In this document: positions 1-8,800 of the stretch, one piece after another
How the letters are laid out: every line of letters starts with the position of its first letter
Numbering within the stretch: position 1 is the stretch's first letter
NCBI RefSeq assembly: GCF_001426905.1
Contig: NZ_LMFQ01000003.1
Coordinates: forward strand, 1-64,000
Source: Caulobacter sp. Root1455
GTDB taxonomy: Bacteria > Pseudomonadota > Alphaproteobacteria > Caulobacterales > Caulobacteraceae
Direction of reading: 5' to 3'
Length of the DNA stretch: 64,000 nucleotides
Translations under genes and position numbers: made by a program
The notes under the pieces: generated by a model
Databases searched by the model: none
What the model saw: only the letters and a program-made list of their open reading frames with translations
What the model was told of the DNA's origin: nothing

Positions 1-157
1 AGGCCCTAACAGGGCTCAGCGTCGCGGGCTTCCGGATAACGGTGGCGCGGAGCGATCGGGCTTCGTCGAAACGGTATTTGTTCAAAGTTCTCCGGACGTC
101 GTCCGGCGCTCCGCGACCCTTTCCATCCGCTCAGCGGCCCGCCGCGTGAGAACGAGA

Positions 158-233
158 AGCCGTGCCCGCGAACACTTGCCCCCACCTGACCGCTTCGCGG
201 TCTGTCCGCCCCCACAGGGGGCGGAGGGCCTCA
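158..233. repeat. REP-like intergenic palindrome, copy A
   Basis: This GC-rich stretch contains the complementary halves CCGCCCCC and GGGGGCGG and an inner CCGCTTCGCGG hairpin. It is nearly the reverse complement of 8729-8800 and is closely related to 34018-34140. It lies just after the dnaQ stop codon. Positions 1-157 hold no gene I can support; near the left edge there is only a short GCCCT/AGGGC hairpin. Confidence 0.75.
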
Positions 234-947
234 GCCCTCGATCACGACCCCGACGCCGAACTGGATCCAAACGGCCTTGTCCTTGAGGTTCTTCTGCACG
301 AAGGCGGCGTGGATCTGGCGTTCTTCCTCGGTCGAGCGCGGGGCCAGCGGCCGGGGCCGGGCGCCGTACGAACCGGCGCGGGCGGCCGAGACGGCGGTGA
401 CGGCGACCACCTGGGTCAGTTCCAGGGCCCGTTCCTTGCCGCCCTGCAGCTCGAGATAGACTTCGGCCAGCAGGTGGGCGTCGATCAGGGCGCCGTGCTT
501 GTCGCGGCTGTCCAGGCTGATCTTGAAGCGTTTGCACAGCGCGTCGAGCGAGTTGTACATGCCCGGAAAGCGCTTCTTGGCCATGGCCAGGGTGTCGACC
601 CAGCTGCTCTCCACGATGGGCGCGCGGCCGCATTTCTCCAGCTCGAAATTGACGAAGCTGCGGTCGAAGGCGGCGTTGTGGGCGATCACCGGACTGTCGC
701 CGACGAACTCCAGGAACTTGTCGGCGATCTCGTGGAACTTGGGCTTGCCGGTCAGGAAGGCCGACGACAGGCCGTGCACCTTCTCGGCCTCGGCCGGCAT
801 GTCGCGCAGCGGGTCGCAATATTCGTGGAACGACCGCCCGGTGGGCATGTAGTCGACCACCTCGATGCAGCCGATTTCGACCAGCCGGTCGCCGGTCTTG
901 GGGTCGAAGCCGGTGGTTTCGGTATCGAGGATGATTTCCCGCGCCAT
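231..947 (-). CDS. dnaQ: DNA polymerase III epsilon subunit (proofreading 3'-5' exonuclease)
   Basis: This 238-residue protein is the proofreading exonuclease of the replicative polymerase. All three DEDDh exonuclease motifs are visible: Exo I with D8-T9-E10 (DTETTG), Exo II with H90 to D95 (HNAAFD), and Exo III with catalytic H151 and D156 (HGALIDAHLL). The catalytic domain runs to about residue 180 and is followed by an Arg/Pro-rich linker and a C-terminal tail, which in this family binds the alpha subunit. It is the last gene of the leftward ppsR-maf-aroE-coaE-dnaQ run, 6 bp after coaE, so it is probably cotranscribed with these metabolic genes. The ATG start places DTETTG at the usual distance from the N terminus. 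Confidence 0.96.
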   Translation of the reverse strand: MAREIILDTETTGFDPKTGDRLVEIGCIEVVDYMPTGRSFHEYCDPLRDMPAEAEKVHGLSSAFLTGKPKFHEIADKFLEFVGDSPVIAHNAAFDRSFVNFELEKCGRAPIVESSWVDTLAMAKKRFPGMYNSLDALCKRFKISLDSRDKHGALIDAHLLAEVYLELQGGKERALELTQVVAVTAVSAARAGSYGARPRPLAPRSTEEERQIHAAFVQKNLKDKAVWIQFGVGVVIEG

Positions 948-953
948 CGGATT

Positions 954-1577
954 TCAATGACCCTGTTCGCCGCCGCCTTCAAGCGGGGCCGGGGCGCGAA
1001 GGCGAGTCAGAACGTCGCGGACCTGATCGCGGGCGGCCTCCAGGCCCCGGCCGGTGTCGATCACGAAATCGGCCCGGGCCCGCTTTTCGGCGTCCGGCGT
1101 CTGGCGGGCCAGGATGGCCTCGAACTTGGCGGGATCCATGCCCGGCCGGGCCAGGACCCGCTGGCGCTGAATGTCGGCGGGGGCAGAGACGACCACGACC
1201 TTGTCGACCTTTTTCTCGCCGCCGGTTTCGAACAGCAGGGGGATGTCGAGCACGACGATGTCGGCGCCCTTGGCCTGGGCGTCCTCGAAAAAGCCGATGC
1301 GATGGGCGCCGACCAGCGGGTGGACGATCGATTCCAGCACAGCCAGGGCTTCGGGATTTCCCATCACCGCGGCGCTGAGCCGAGCGCGGTCGATGGCCCC
1401 GTCGATCACCACCCCCGGAAAAGCCGCTTCGACCGGCGCGACCGCCGCCCCGCCGGCGGCGTAGAGCGCATGGACGGCCGCGTCGGAATCGTAGACCGGC
1501 ACGCCCGCCTCGACGAACATCTTGGCCGTCGTCGACTTGCCCATGCCGATCGAACCGGTCAGGCCCAGGACGATCAT
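954..1577 (-). CDS. coaE: Dephospho-CoA kinase
   Basis: CoaE phosphorylates the 3' hydroxyl of dephospho-CoA using ATP, the last step of coenzyme A synthesis. The protein of about 207 residues begins with the P-loop [12 protein letters not shown] (residues 5-16, Lys14). The family's conserved DSD follows near residue 31, and the DIPLLFETG segment typical of CoaE lies in the middle. A longer open frame exists upstream, but the ATG at 1577 gives the P-loop its normal N-terminal position and overlaps the aroE stop codon as ATGA, implying translational coupling. The coaBC gene of the same pathway lies near 52-53 kb. Confidence 0.96.
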   Translation of the reverse strand: MIVLGLTGSIGMGKSTTAKMFVEAGVPVYDSDAAVHALYAAGGAAVAPVEAAFPGVVIDGAIDRARLSAAVMGNPEALAVLESIVHPLVGAHRIGFFEDAQAKGADIVVLDIPLLFETGGEKKVDKVVVVSAPADIQRQRVLARPGMDPAKFEAILARQTPDAEKRARADFVIDTGRGLEAARDQVRDVLTRLRAPAPLEGGGEQGH

Positions 1578-2461
1578 GTCGCGGCGTCTCCGAGCTGGGC
1601 CAGGGCCAGGGCCCGGACATCGACCCCCGCCGGCGGCGTCACGCCGAAGAAGGCTTCGAAGCTGGGGACCGCCTGGCGCAGCAGCATCTCCAGTCCGTCC
1701 ACCGTGCGGCGGCCGGCCGCCTCGGCGCGGCGGAGGAACTCGGTGCGGAGGGGCTTGTAGACCATGTCGACGACCACGGCGTTCTTCGGCGTCAGCTCCA
1801 GCCGCGCGGCGGGGCCCGCGCCGCCGCCCAGACCCAGCGACGTGGCGTTGATCACCAGGCCGGCCTGGGCCAGCAGGGCGTCCAGCTCGTCCTCCGACGC
1901 GGCCTCGACCACGCCCCCCTTGGCTTTGGCGATCGAGGTGGCGATGGCTTCGGCCCGGACGAAGGTGCGGTTGACGATGCTGACGCGCGGCGCCCCGGCC
2001 AGGGCCAGGGCGGCGGCCGCGCCCCGGGCCGCGCCGCCGGCGCCGAGGATCACCACCGGCGAGGTGGTCAGGTCGAAGCCCGGCGCCTGGGCCGCGATGG
2101 CCCCGATCAGGCCCGGGCCGTCGGTGTTGTCGGCGACGATCGTCCCGTCGGCCTCGAAGATCAGCAGGTTGGCCGCCCCGGCCAGCTTGGCCAGGTCGCT
2201 GCAGCGGTCGGCGCAGGCCAGGGCCTGCTCCTTGAACGGGATCGTGACGTTGAGCCCCCGGATGGCGCCGCCCCGCAGGCCTTCGACGAAGGTCTCGAAA
2301 TTGTCCTCGCCCGGCGCGAACGGGACATATGCCGCGTTCAGCCCGGCCGCGGCGATCCAGGCGTTGTGGATCACCGGGCTCATCGAATGGCGGATCGGCT
2401 GGCCGCAAACACCGGCGACGGTCGCGGCTCCGCCAATTCTTACGTCTTGAGAAGCGCTCAT
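1574..2461 (-). CDS. aroE: Shikimate dehydrogenase (NADP+)
   Basis: AroE reduces 3-dehydroshikimate to shikimate in aromatic amino acid synthesis. The 295-residue protein has the substrate-binding motif HSMSP (residues 25-29), the catalytic Lys77 within NVTIPFK, and a Rossmann NADP loop GAGGAARG in the second domain. An acidic and variable first 12 residues precede the conserved core. It overlaps both neighbours by 4 bp (ATGA at each junction), as expected in a tightly coupled operon. Length and motifs fit the classical AroE rather than the YdiB or quinate dehydrogenase branches. Confidence 0.96.
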   Translation of the reverse strand: MSASQDVRIGGAATVAGVCGQPIRHSMSPVIHNAWIAAAGLNAAYVPFAPGEDNFETFVEGLRGGAIRGLNVTIPFKEQALACADRCSDLAKLAGAANLLIFEADGTIVADNTDGPGLIGAIAAQAPGFDLTTSPVVILGAGGAARGAAAALALAGAPRVSIVNRTFVRAEAIATSIAKAKGGVVEAASEDELDALLAQAGLVINATSLGLGGGAGPAARLELTPKNAVVVDMVYKPLRTEFLRRAEAAGRRTVDGLEMLLRQAVPSFEAFFGVTPPAGVDVRALALAQLGDAAT

Positions 2462-3066
2462 GCCTGGAGGGCTCCGTGAAGACGCAGGAAATCGAACAGG
2501 CCCACGACGGGCAGGCCGAGGATGGCGAAATAGTCGCCGTCGATGCGGTCGAACATCTGCACGCCCTCGCCCTCGAGGAAGTAGCAGCCGACCGAGGACA
2601 GGACGTCGGGTCCGTTGCGCTCCAGATAGTCGTCCAGCCAGGCGTCGCTGAACGGGCGAACCGACAGCTGGGCGGTCTCGACCACCCGCCAGATCGGCCG
2701 GCCGTCGCGGGCCACGACCACGGCCGAGTGCAGCTTGTGGACCTTGCCGCGCAGCTGGATCAGCCGCTCGCGGGCGGCCTCGACGGTGTCGACCTTGTCG
2801 AGCAGCGTCCCGTCCAGCTCCAGCGTCTGGTCCGAACCGATCACCAGGCCGGGCCGCTTGGTCGAGACCTTGAACGCCTTCAGCTCGGCCAGGGCGTCGG
2901 CCACTTCGCGCGGCGAGGCGCCTTCGGCCAGCAGGCCGGCCTTGGCGGCGTCCTCGTCGACGCCCGAGCCCACCGCCTCGAACACCACGCCGGCGTTGCG
3001 CAGGATCGCCTGGCGGGCCGAGCTCTTGGAGGCGAGGGTGACGGGGGTGGGGGAAGATGAGGTCAT
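2458..3066 (-). CDS. maf: Maf family nucleoside triphosphate pyrophosphatase
   Basis: Maf proteins hydrolyse non-canonical or excess nucleoside triphosphates to monophosphates. The 202-residue protein opens with the signature [16 protein letters not shown] (about residues 11-26) and continues with the conserved [10 protein letters not shown] segment carrying the acidic active-site residue, then a C-terminal [11 protein letters not shown] motif typical of the family. The YhdE/YceF subtype cannot be decided by eye. Its stop overlaps the aroE start and its start overlaps the ppsR stop, each by 4 bp. Confidence 0.92.
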   Translation of the reverse strand: MTSSSPTPVTLASKSSARQAILRNAGVVFEAVGSGVDEDAAKAGLLAEGASPREVADALAELKAFKVSTKRPGLVIGSDQTLELDGTLLDKVDTVEAARERLIQLRGKVHKLHSAVVVARDGRPIWRVVETAQLSVRPFSDAWLDDYLERNGPDVLSSVGCYFLEGEGVQMFDRIDGDYFAILGLPVVGLFDFLRLHGALQA

Positions 3067-3965
3067 CCCAGCACCTCGACCTGGCCGCGGCCGCCCGACA
3101 GCAGGTTGATGATCGCCGCCGCCGTCTCCTCGACCGACCGCCGGGTGACGTCGATGATCGGCCAGCCCTGGCGCTCGAACAGCCGGCGGGCGCTGATGAT
3201 CTCCTGCCGCACCGCGTCGGTGTCGATATAGTCGCTCTCGCGGTTCTCCTTCAGCGACAGCAGGCGGTTGCGGCGGATCTGGATCAGCCGCTCGGGCGAG
3301 GTCATCAGGCCGACGATCAGGGTGTTCTTCAGGGTGAACAGTTCCTCGGGCGGCGGGCGGCCCGGCACCAGCGGCACGTTGGCGGCCCGCACCCCGCGAT
3401 GGGCCAGATAGATGCAGGTCGGGGTCTTGGAGGTGCGCGACACGCCCACCAGGATCACGTCGGCCTGGGTCAGGTCCTGGCCGCCTTGGCCGTCATCGTG
3501 GGCGATGGCGTAGTCCAGCGCCTCGATGCGGTCGAAATAGTCGTTGTTCAGCGCGTGCTGGGCGCCGACCCGGGTGGAGATCCGCGCGCCCAGATAGCGC
3601 GACATGGCGCTGACCACCGGGTCGAGAGCGGCGATGCAGGGCATCTCCAACCGCCGGCAGCCTTCCTCCAGGGCCGAGCGCAGGTTCGGGTCGATGATCG
3701 TGTGCATGACAACGCCCGGCGCGCCGGCGATCTCCTCCAGCGCCCGGTCCAGCTGGCGCGTGGAACGGACCAGGGCGTAGATGTGTTCAATCGGCAGAAT
3801 GTCGGTGAAACGGGCGCAAACGGCCCGGGCCATGGCGTTCAGGGTCTCGCCCGTCGAGTCCGACACCAGGTGGATATGGAAGTAGGTCGCGAAGCGCGGC
3901 GCGGCTCTTTCGCCCTCGGGGACCCCAGTGTCCTGTGGATCATCCGTTAACGGTTGCTTAACCAC
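3063..3965 (-). CDS. ppsR: PEP synthase regulatory kinase/pyrophosphorylase (DUF299)
   Basis: The 300-residue protein belongs to the DUF299/PpsR family of bifunctional regulators, which phosphorylate and dephosphorylate PEP synthase or pyruvate phosphate dikinase. The family block [15 protein letters not shown] starts near residue 28, and a P-loop-like [10 protein letters not shown] lies mid-protein. The chosen start is GTG at 3965; I see no good downstream start before the conserved block. As a result the first codons overlap a DnaA-box-like site (3934-3942) and a perfect CtrA box (3947-3961). This is the gene that flanks the Caulobacter origin opposite hemE, and it heads the leftward operon. 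Confidence 0.93.
   Translation of the reverse strand: MVKQPLTDDPQDTGVPEGERAAPRFATYFHIHLVSDSTGETLNAMARAVCARFTDILPIEHIYALVRSTRQLDRALEEIAGAPGVVMHTIIDPNLRSALEEGCRRLEMPCIAALDPVVSAMSRYLGARISTRVGAQHALNNDYFDRIEALDYAIAHDDGQGGQDLTQADVILVGVSRTSKTPTCIYLAHRGVRAANVPLVPGRPPPEELFTLKNTLIVGLMTSPERLIQIRRNRLLSLKENRESDYIDTDAVRQEIISARRLFERQGWPIIDVTRRSVEETAAAIINLLSGGRGQVEVLG
3934..3942 (-). promoter_or_regulatory. DnaA box (G-box type)
   Basis: On the minus strand this reads TGATCCACA, one base from the E. coli consensus TTATCCACA and matching the weak G-box class described for the Caulobacter origin. It lies inside the first codons of ppsR, so the origin appears to extend into that gene. Confidence 0.7.
3947..3961. 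promoter_or_regulatory. CtrA binding site 1 in the origin
   Basis: The site is TTAA, seven bases, TTAA, an exact match to the CtrA consensus. It covers ppsR codons next to the GTG start, so bound CtrA~P could affect both initiation of replication and ppsR expression. Confidence 0.85.
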
Positions 3966-4155
3966 TGGCTTGGCCCCTGGGGATGAGCGGGGGTGAATCC
4001 CGGCTCGTTACGGCGCGTCGAACTGACCCTGTGTTAAACGGTCACATTGATGCCGGACAATCCCCAGTCTCGGATGACCTCCACAGCCGGTGCGTTTCCG
4101 ATTCCCCCAAGGCGGGGATGAGCAAACGCTCATGGTTACGACGCCGTTAGCCATC

Positions 4156-4170
4156 TTAACGTTTCATTAG
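4156..4170. promoter_or_regulatory. CtrA binding site 2 in the origin (near-consensus)
   Basis: TTAA-N7-TTAG differs from the consensus in one base. A second, weaker repeat with the same spacing (TTAC-N7-TTAG, 4136-4150) ends 6 bases before it, so two CtrA dimers could bind side by side. Confidence 0.7.
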
Positions 4171-4325
4171 GAATTACGAAGCTCTAGCGGCTTGTCCCCA
4201 GAGTTCACAGGCCCGCGCCCACATGTGGGTCGAGCTGGGATGGTTTTGCGATGGACGGGGGGCATGGTGCGCCGCACACGGGTTTTCCCCGTTTGGCACT
4301 TGCCCACCATCTCCTACAATCTTCC

Positions 4326-4340
4326 TTAAAATCTTCTTAA
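4326..4340. promoter_or_regulatory. CtrA binding site 3, upstream of hemE
   Basis: TTAA-N7-TTAA is a perfect match, 80 bases upstream of the hemE start in the most AT-rich part of the region. In C. crescentus CtrA sites overlap the strong hemE promoter inside Cori, so this site likely couples hemE transcription to origin control. Confidence 0.85.
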
Positions 4341-4420
4341 AGAGAGAAGGAAGAAGGGAAGAAGGCCTCCGGGGCGATACGGGCTTGAGCCCACGGGCCT
4401 GACGGGATTTAAGGCCTGAC

Positions 4421-5449
4421 ATGACCTTGCTCGAAAAGCCCAAGCTCCTTTCCGTCCTGGATGGCCAAAAGGCCGAACGTCCGCCCGTGTGGTTCATGCG
4501 CCAGGCGGGACGCTATCTGCCGGAGTATCGGGCCGTCCGCGCGACCGAGCCGACCTTCATCGATTTCTGCCTGAACCCGGAGAAGGCCGCCGAGGTGACC
4601 CTGCAGCCGATGCGGCGGTTTCCCTACGACGCGGCCATCGTCTTCGCCGACATCCTGCTGATCCCCCAGGCCCTGGGCCAGAAGGTGTGGTTCGAGGCGG
4701 GCGAGGGGCCCAAGCTGGGCGAACTGCCGTCCATCGAGTCGATGCGCGACCTGACGGGTCAGGCCGGCCAGGCGCTGGGCGCGGTAGGCGAGACGCTCAG
4801 CCGCGTACGCTCGGCCTTGGAGCCCGAGCGGGCGCTGATCGGTTTCGCCGGCGCGCCCTGGACCGTGGCGACCTACATGATCGAGGGCGGCTCCAGCGAC
4901 CGCTCCGGCGCGCGGACCTTCGCCTACCAGAACGCCGAGAAGCTGGACGCCCTGATCCAGGTGCTGGTCGACGCGACCATCGACTACCTGGCCATGCAGG
5001 CCGCGTCGGGCGCCCAGGTGCTGAAGCTGTTCGAGAGTTGGGCCGAGGGCTTGTCCGAGCCGCTGTTCGACCGCCTGGTGACCAAGCCTCACACCGCCAT
5101 CGTCGAGGGCCTGCGGGCCAAGGGCGTGACCACGCCGGTGATCGGCTTCCCCCGCGGGGCCGGGACGCTGGTGGAGACCTACGCCAGGGTCGCGCCGGTG
5201 CAAGGCGTGGCGCTGGACACCCAGGCGTCGGCGGCGCTGGGCCAGTCCATCCAGAAGACCAAGGCCATCCAGGGCGCGCTCGATCCGCTGCTGCTGCGGG
5301 CCGGCGGCGACGCCCTGCTGGCGCGGGTCGATCAGCTTCTGGAACAGTGGGGCGGTGGTCCCTACATCTTCAACCTGGGTCACGGCATCCTGCCGGATAC
5401 GCCGATCGCCCATGTCGAGGCGGTGCTGGCCCGGGTCACCGGGAAGTGA
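4421..5449 (+). CDS. hemE: Uroporphyrinogen III decarboxylase
   Basis: HemE removes four carboxyl groups from uroporphyrinogen III to give coproporphyrinogen III in haem synthesis. The 342-residue protein has the N-terminal signature PVWFMRQAGRYLPEYR (about residues 24-39) with the substrate-binding Arg residues, GFAGAPWTVATYMIEG in the middle and the C-terminal FNLGHGILPDTP segment with the conserved His. Its length is typical. It starts directly to the right of the origin, with a CtrA box 80 bp upstream. hemH overlaps its stop codon, so hemE-hemH-hemJ form one transcription unit. Confidence 0.97.
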   Translation: MTLLEKPKLLSVLDGQKAERPPVWFMRQAGRYLPEYRAVRATEPTFIDFCLNPEKAAEVTLQPMRRFPYDAAIVFADILLIPQALGQKVWFEAGEGPKLGELPSIESMRDLTGQAGQALGAVGETLSRVRSALEPERALIGFAGAPWTVATYMIEGGSSDRSGARTFAYQNAEKLDALIQVLVDATIDYLAMQAASGAQVLKLFESWAEGLSEPLFDRLVTKPHTAIVEGLRAKGVTTPVIGFPRGAGTLVETYARVAPVQGVALDTQASAALGQSIQKTKAIQGALDPLLLRAGGDALLARVDQLLEQWGGGPYIFNLGHGILPDTPIAHVEAVLARVTGK

Positions 5450-6507
5450 CCGGTTTGCAGGGGAAGAGGCGCAGGATCGCCGTCGTCCTGTTCAATCTGG
5501 GCGGGCCCGACGGGCCGGACGCGGTGCGGCCTTTCCTGTTCAACCTGTTCCGTGATCCGGCGATCATCGGCCTGCCGGCGGTGGCGCGCTATCCGATCGC
5601 CGCCCTGATCGCCGGAACGCGCGCAAAGTCGGCCAAGGAAAACTACGCCCTGATGGGCGGCGGTTCGCCCTTGCTGCCGGAAACCGAGAAGCAGGCCAAG
5701 GCGCTGGAGGCGGATCTGGCCGCGCGGTTCCCGGACGCCGAGACCCGCTGCTTCATCGCCATGCGCTACTGGAAGCCGCTGACCGATCAGACGGCCAAGG
5801 CCGTGAAGGCCTTCGCCCCGGACGAGGTCGTGCTGCTGCCGCTCTATCCGCAGTATTCGTCGACCACGACCGGTTCGTCGCTGAAGGCCTGGAAGCGCGC
5901 CTATCGCAAGGGCCCAGGCCGGATCTCGACGGTCTGCTGCTATCCGGTGAACGAGGACCTGGTTCAGGCGCATGCCGATCTGATCAAGGCCGCCTACGAC
6001 AAGGCCGGACGTCCGGGTCCGGCGCGCCTGTTGTTCTCGGCCCATGGCCTGCCCGAGAAGGTGATCCTGGGCGGCGATCCCTATCAGCAACAGATCGAGG
6101 CCACGGCCGCGGCGGTGGCCGCCAAGCTCGGCGAAGGCTGGGACTGGCGGGTCACCTATCAGAGCCGGGTCGGGCCGATGAAGTGGATCGGGCCCTCGAC
6201 CGAGGACGAGATCCGCGCCGCCAGCCAACAGGGCCTGGCCCTGATCGTGACGCCGATCGCCTTCGTCTCCGAGCACATCGAGACCCTGGTCGAGCTGGAT
6301 CACGAGTATCGCCAGGTGGCCTTCGAGGCCGGGTGTCCGGTCTATGTCCGCGTGCCGGCCCTGGGCGTGGCCCCTGGCTTCATCGCGGGCCTGGGCCGCG
6401 CCGTCCAGGGCGTGCTCGGCGCGCCTGAGCGCCTGGTCACCGCCTGCGCCTGGCGCTGCGGCGGCGACCGCACCCAATGTCCGAACAAGCAGGGAGCTTC
6501 GGCGTGA
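5446..6507 (+). CDS. hemH: Ferrochelatase
   Basis: HemH inserts Fe2+ into protoporphyrin IX, the final haem step, at the inner membrane. The chosen GTG start at 5446 overlaps the hemE stop (GTGA); a TTG at 5455 is an alternative. The 353-residue protein has VVLFNLGGPD at the start, LFSAHGLPEKV with the catalytic His, and WxxYQSRVGPMKWIGPSTE (residues about 225-243). The C terminus has three cysteines in CAWRCGGDRTQC, which resembles the [2Fe-2S] cluster-binding ferrochelatases reported from Caulobacter; a fourth ligand would come from the body of the protein. A longer open frame upstream is only a shadow of hemE. Confidence 0.95.
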   Translation: MTGLQGKRRRIAVVLFNLGGPDGPDAVRPFLFNLFRDPAIIGLPAVARYPIAALIAGTRAKSAKENYALMGGGSPLLPETEKQAKALEADLAARFPDAETRCFIAMRYWKPLTDQTAKAVKAFAPDEVVLLPLYPQYSSTTTGSSLKAWKRAYRKGPGRISTVCCYPVNEDLVQAHADLIKAAYDKAGRPGPARLLFSAHGLPEKVILGGDPYQQQIEATAAAVAAKLGEGWDWRVTYQSRVGPMKWIGPSTEDEIRAASQQGLALIVTPIAFVSEHIETLVELDHEYRQVAFEAGCPVYVRVPALGVAPGFIAGLGRAVQGVLGAPERLVTACAWRCGGDRTQCPNKQGASA

Positions 6508-6971
6508 TCGATTTTCTGGCCCCGCATTTCGACCTGATCCGCGGGCTGCACATCATCTTCGTGATGGCCTGGATCGCCGGCATGCTGATCCTGCCGCGAT
6601 TGTTCGTCTATCACATGAAGGCCCAGCCCGGCTCGGACATGGACGCGGTGTTCAAGCTGGCCGAACTTCGGACCCTGCGGATCATCATCAATCCGGCGAT
6701 GATCCTGGCCCTGCTGATGGGCCTGCTGCTGGCGATGATCGACATCCAGCGCCTGGGCGCGGACTTCTACCTGAAGCCCTGGGCCCTGACCAAGATCGCG
6801 GCCCTGCTGTTCCTGTTCAGCTGGCACGGTTTCATGTCCAGGGCGCGCAGGCGCTTCGCCGCCGGGACCAACACCCGGTCGGAGAAGTTCTGGCGGATGA
6901 CCAACGAGCTGCCTTTCCTGGCGGCCATCGTCATCGTTCTGTCGGTGACGACGAAGTTTCTGGGCCACTAG
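6477..6971 (+). CDS. hemJ: Protoporphyrinogen IX oxidase, HemJ type
   Basis: HemJ (UPF0093) oxidises protoporphyrinogen IX to protoporphyrin IX in bacteria that lack HemG and HemY. The 164-residue protein has four predicted membrane segments and the family N terminus RGLHIIFVMAWIAGMLILPR with the conserved His. The start overlaps hemH by 31 bp; the order places the oxidase after ferrochelatase, so three consecutive haem steps (HemE, HemJ, HemH) are made together. Nothing is known from the sequence about regulation apart from the operon promoter at the origin. Confidence 0.93.
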   Translation: MSEQAGSFGVIDFLAPHFDLIRGLHIIFVMAWIAGMLILPRLFVYHMKAQPGSDMDAVFKLAELRTLRIIINPAMILALLMGLLLAMIDIQRLGADFYLKPWALTKIAALLFLFSWHGFMSRARRRFAAGTNTRSEKFWRMTNELPFLAAIVIVLSVTTKFLGH

Positions 6972-7246
6972 GCCGGCGTGAACCACCGGCGGCTTCGCTT
7001 GACCGGCGGGGCCGCTTGTGGTTCCCATCCAGACAGACAGGTCGCCTCGCGGCCCGTTCCCGCCTTTTACGGACCGGCGCTCGTCCTGACGCGCCCCCGG
7101 AGCCTCTCGCTTCGAAGGTCTGTTCCCCTGATCGATACGCGCCGTCGTCATGGCGCGACCCGCTCGCCGCCTCACCGCGACGAGTCCGTTTTTAGAACCA
7201 AGGCCCGGCTCGCGGTTTCGCGGGCCGAGCGACGTTGAGTGTCACT
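6972..7246 (+). other. rho leader region
   Basis: This 275-base gap between hemJ and rho holds no gene I can support. rho mRNAs commonly have long leaders that serve autoregulation, and this region may do so, but I could not find a clear promoter or a stable hairpin followed by T's. Confidence 0.4.
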
Positions 7247-8665
7247 ATGACCGACCAAACCGAAAACCAGACCGAGACCGCCAACGAGGCCGAAGAGCCC
7301 ATGGTCGACACGACCACCCTGGCCGCCTCGGTCGACCCGCAAGGCGACGACGCCGGCGACGATGAATCCGAGGTGAGCGCCACCGTGGCGGCCATGGGTC
7401 TGAAGACCATGTCCCTGCAGGAGCTGAAGGAGAAATCCCCGGCCGACCTGCTGGCCTTCGCCGAGACCTTCGAGGTCGAGAACGCCAACTCCATGCGCAA
7501 GCAGGACATGATGTTCGCGATCCTGAAGACCCTCGCCGAGGAAGGCGTGGAGATCTCGGGCTCCGGGACCATGGAAGTGGTGCAGGACGGCTTCGGCTTC
7601 CTGCGCTCGCCGGAAGCCAACTATCTTCCGGGTCCGGACGATATCTACGTCTCGCCCTCGCAGATCCGCAAGTTCGGCCTGCGCACCGGCGACACCATCG
7701 AGGGCGCCATCCGCTCGCCGCGCGAAGGCGAACGCTACTTCGCCCTGACCGGCGTTTCGAAGATCAATTTCGAGAGCCCGGACAACGTCAAGCACAAGGT
7801 CCACTTCGACAACCTGACGCCGCTCTATCCCGAAGAGCGCCTGCACATGGAACTGCCCGATCCGACCATCAAGGATCGCTCGGGCCGGGTCATCGACATC
7901 GTCGCCCCGCTGGGCAAGGGTCAGCGCTGCCTGATCGTCGCCCCGCCGCGGGTCGGCAAGACGGTGATGCTGCAGAACATCGCCAAGTCGATCGAGACCA
8001 ACCACCCCGAGTGCTATCTGATCGTCCTGCTGATCGACGAGCGCCCGGAAGAAGTCACCGACATGCAGCGCACGGTGAAGGGCGAGGTCATCGCCTCGAC
8101 CTTCGACGAGCCGGCGACCCGTCACGTGCAGGTGGCCGAGATGGTCATCGAAAAGGCCAAGCGCCTGGTCGAGCACAAGCGCGACGTCGTCATCCTGCTG
8201 GACTCGGTCACCCGTCTGGGCCGCGCCTACAACACCACCGTCCCGTCGTCGGGCAAGGTGCTGACCGGCGGCGTCGACGCCAACGCCCTGCAGCGCCCCA
8301 AGCGCTTCTTCGGCGCGGCGCGCAACGTCGAGGAGGGCGGCTCGCTGTCGATCATCGCCACCGCCCTGATCGATACCGGCAGCCGGATGGACGAAGTGAT
8401 CTTCGAAGAGTTCAAGGGCACCGGTAACTCGGAAATCGTCCTGGACCGCAAGGTCGCCGACAAGCGCATCTTCCCGGCCATCGACGTGTTGAAGTCGGGC
8501 ACCCGCAAGGAAGAGCTGATCACCCCGAAGGACCAGTTGCAGAAGACCTACGTCCTTCGCCGCATCCTCAACCCGATGGGCGCCTCGGACGCGATCGAGT
8601 TCCTGCTGGAGAAGATGCGTCAGTCGAAGACCAACGGCGATTTCTTCCAGAGCATGAACACTTAA
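7247..8665 (+). CDS. rho: Transcription termination factor Rho
   Basis: Rho is the hexameric RNA helicase that terminates untranslated transcripts. The ATG at 7247 is preferred over an in-frame TTG at 7235, giving 472 residues. The first 45 or so residues form an acidic extension absent from E. coli Rho. The Rho N-terminal helical part starts at [15 protein letters not shown], the RNA-binding cold-shock-like domain contains [22 protein letters not shown], and the ATPase has Walker [14 protein letters not shown] and the Q/R-loop region typical of Rho. The gene ends 6 bp before a parS site and is followed by its own intrinsic terminator. Confidence 0.97.
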   Translation: MTDQTENQTETANEAEEPMVDTTTLAASVDPQGDDAGDDESEVSATVAAMGLKTMSLQELKEKSPADLLAFAETFEVENANSMRKQDMMFAILKTLAEEGVEISGSGTMEVVQDGFGFLRSPEANYLPGPDDIYVSPSQIRKFGLRTGDTIEGAIRSPREGERYFALTGVSKINFESPDNVKHKVHFDNLTPLYPEERLHMELPDPTIKDRSGRVIDIVAPLGKGQRCLIVAPPRVGKTVMLQNIAKSIETNHPECYLIVLLIDERPEEVTDMQRTVKGEVIASTFDEPATRHVQVAEMVIEKAKRLVEHKRDVVILLDSVTRLGRAYNTTVPSSGKVLTGGVDANALQRPKRFFGAARNVEEGGSLSIIATALIDTGSRMDEVIFEEFKGTGNSEIVLDRKVADKRIFPAIDVLKSGTRKEELITPKDQLQKTYVLRRILNPMGASDAIEFLLEKMRQSKTNGDFFQSMNT

Positions 8666-8671
8666 GCTTGG

Positions 8672-8687
8672 TGTTTCACGTGAAACA
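8672..8687. other. parS: parS site 1 (perfect)
   Basis: TGTTTCACGTGAAACA is a perfect 16-bp palindrome identical to the ParB-binding consensus. It lies between the rho stop codon and the rho terminator hairpin, about 4.5 kb from the origin centre. Confidence 0.95.
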
Positions 8688-8691
8688 GGAA

Positions 8692-8723
8692 GGGCGGCTG
8701 GAGCAATCCAGCCGCCCCTTTTT
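8692..8723 (+). terminator. Intrinsic terminator of rho
   Basis: The 11-bp perfect stem GGGCGGCTGGA/TCCAGCCGCCC has a GCAA loop and is followed by CTTTTT. It lies 26 bp after the rho stop codon. Confidence 0.92.
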
Positions 8724-8728
8724 GTACC

Positions 8729-8800
8729 TCCGCCCCCTGTGGGGGCGGACAGGCGGCGAAGCCGCCCGGTGGGGGCAAGTGTTCGCGGGCACGGCGTGGC
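8729..8800. repeat. REP-like intergenic palindrome, copy B
   Basis: CCGCCCCC...GGGGGCGG flanks an inner GGCGGCGAAGCCGCC hairpin; the element is the reverse-complement relative of 158-233. It is followed by CAAGTGTTCGCGGGCACG, also shared with copy A. Confidence 0.75.

Larger units (their letters stand above)
3934..4420. other. Predicted chromosome replication origin (Cori)
   Basis: The gap between divergent ppsR and hemE is the location of the Caulobacter origin. It contains TTAA-N7-TTAA CtrA boxes at 3947-3961 and 4326-4340, a near-perfect TTAA-N7-TTAG box at 4156-4170 with a weaker TTAC-N7-TTAG just before it (4136-4150), and a lone TTAA at 4034-4037. There is a DnaA box-like TGATCCACA (3934-3942, complement strand), TCCCCA sites (W-box type) at 4061-4066 and 4195-4200 with one in reverse at 3978-3983, and GANTC methylation sites at 3995-3999 and 4100-4104. 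An AT-rich stretch (4305-4345) and a CCCACATGTGGG palindrome (4218-4229) are also present. The CtrA, W-box and GANTC mix is the known Cori architecture. Confidence 0.92.

Noticed and set aside
6..215. Short leftward frame left of dnaQ
   Set aside because: It reads through the REP hairpin and lacks a ribosome binding site or recognisable protein.
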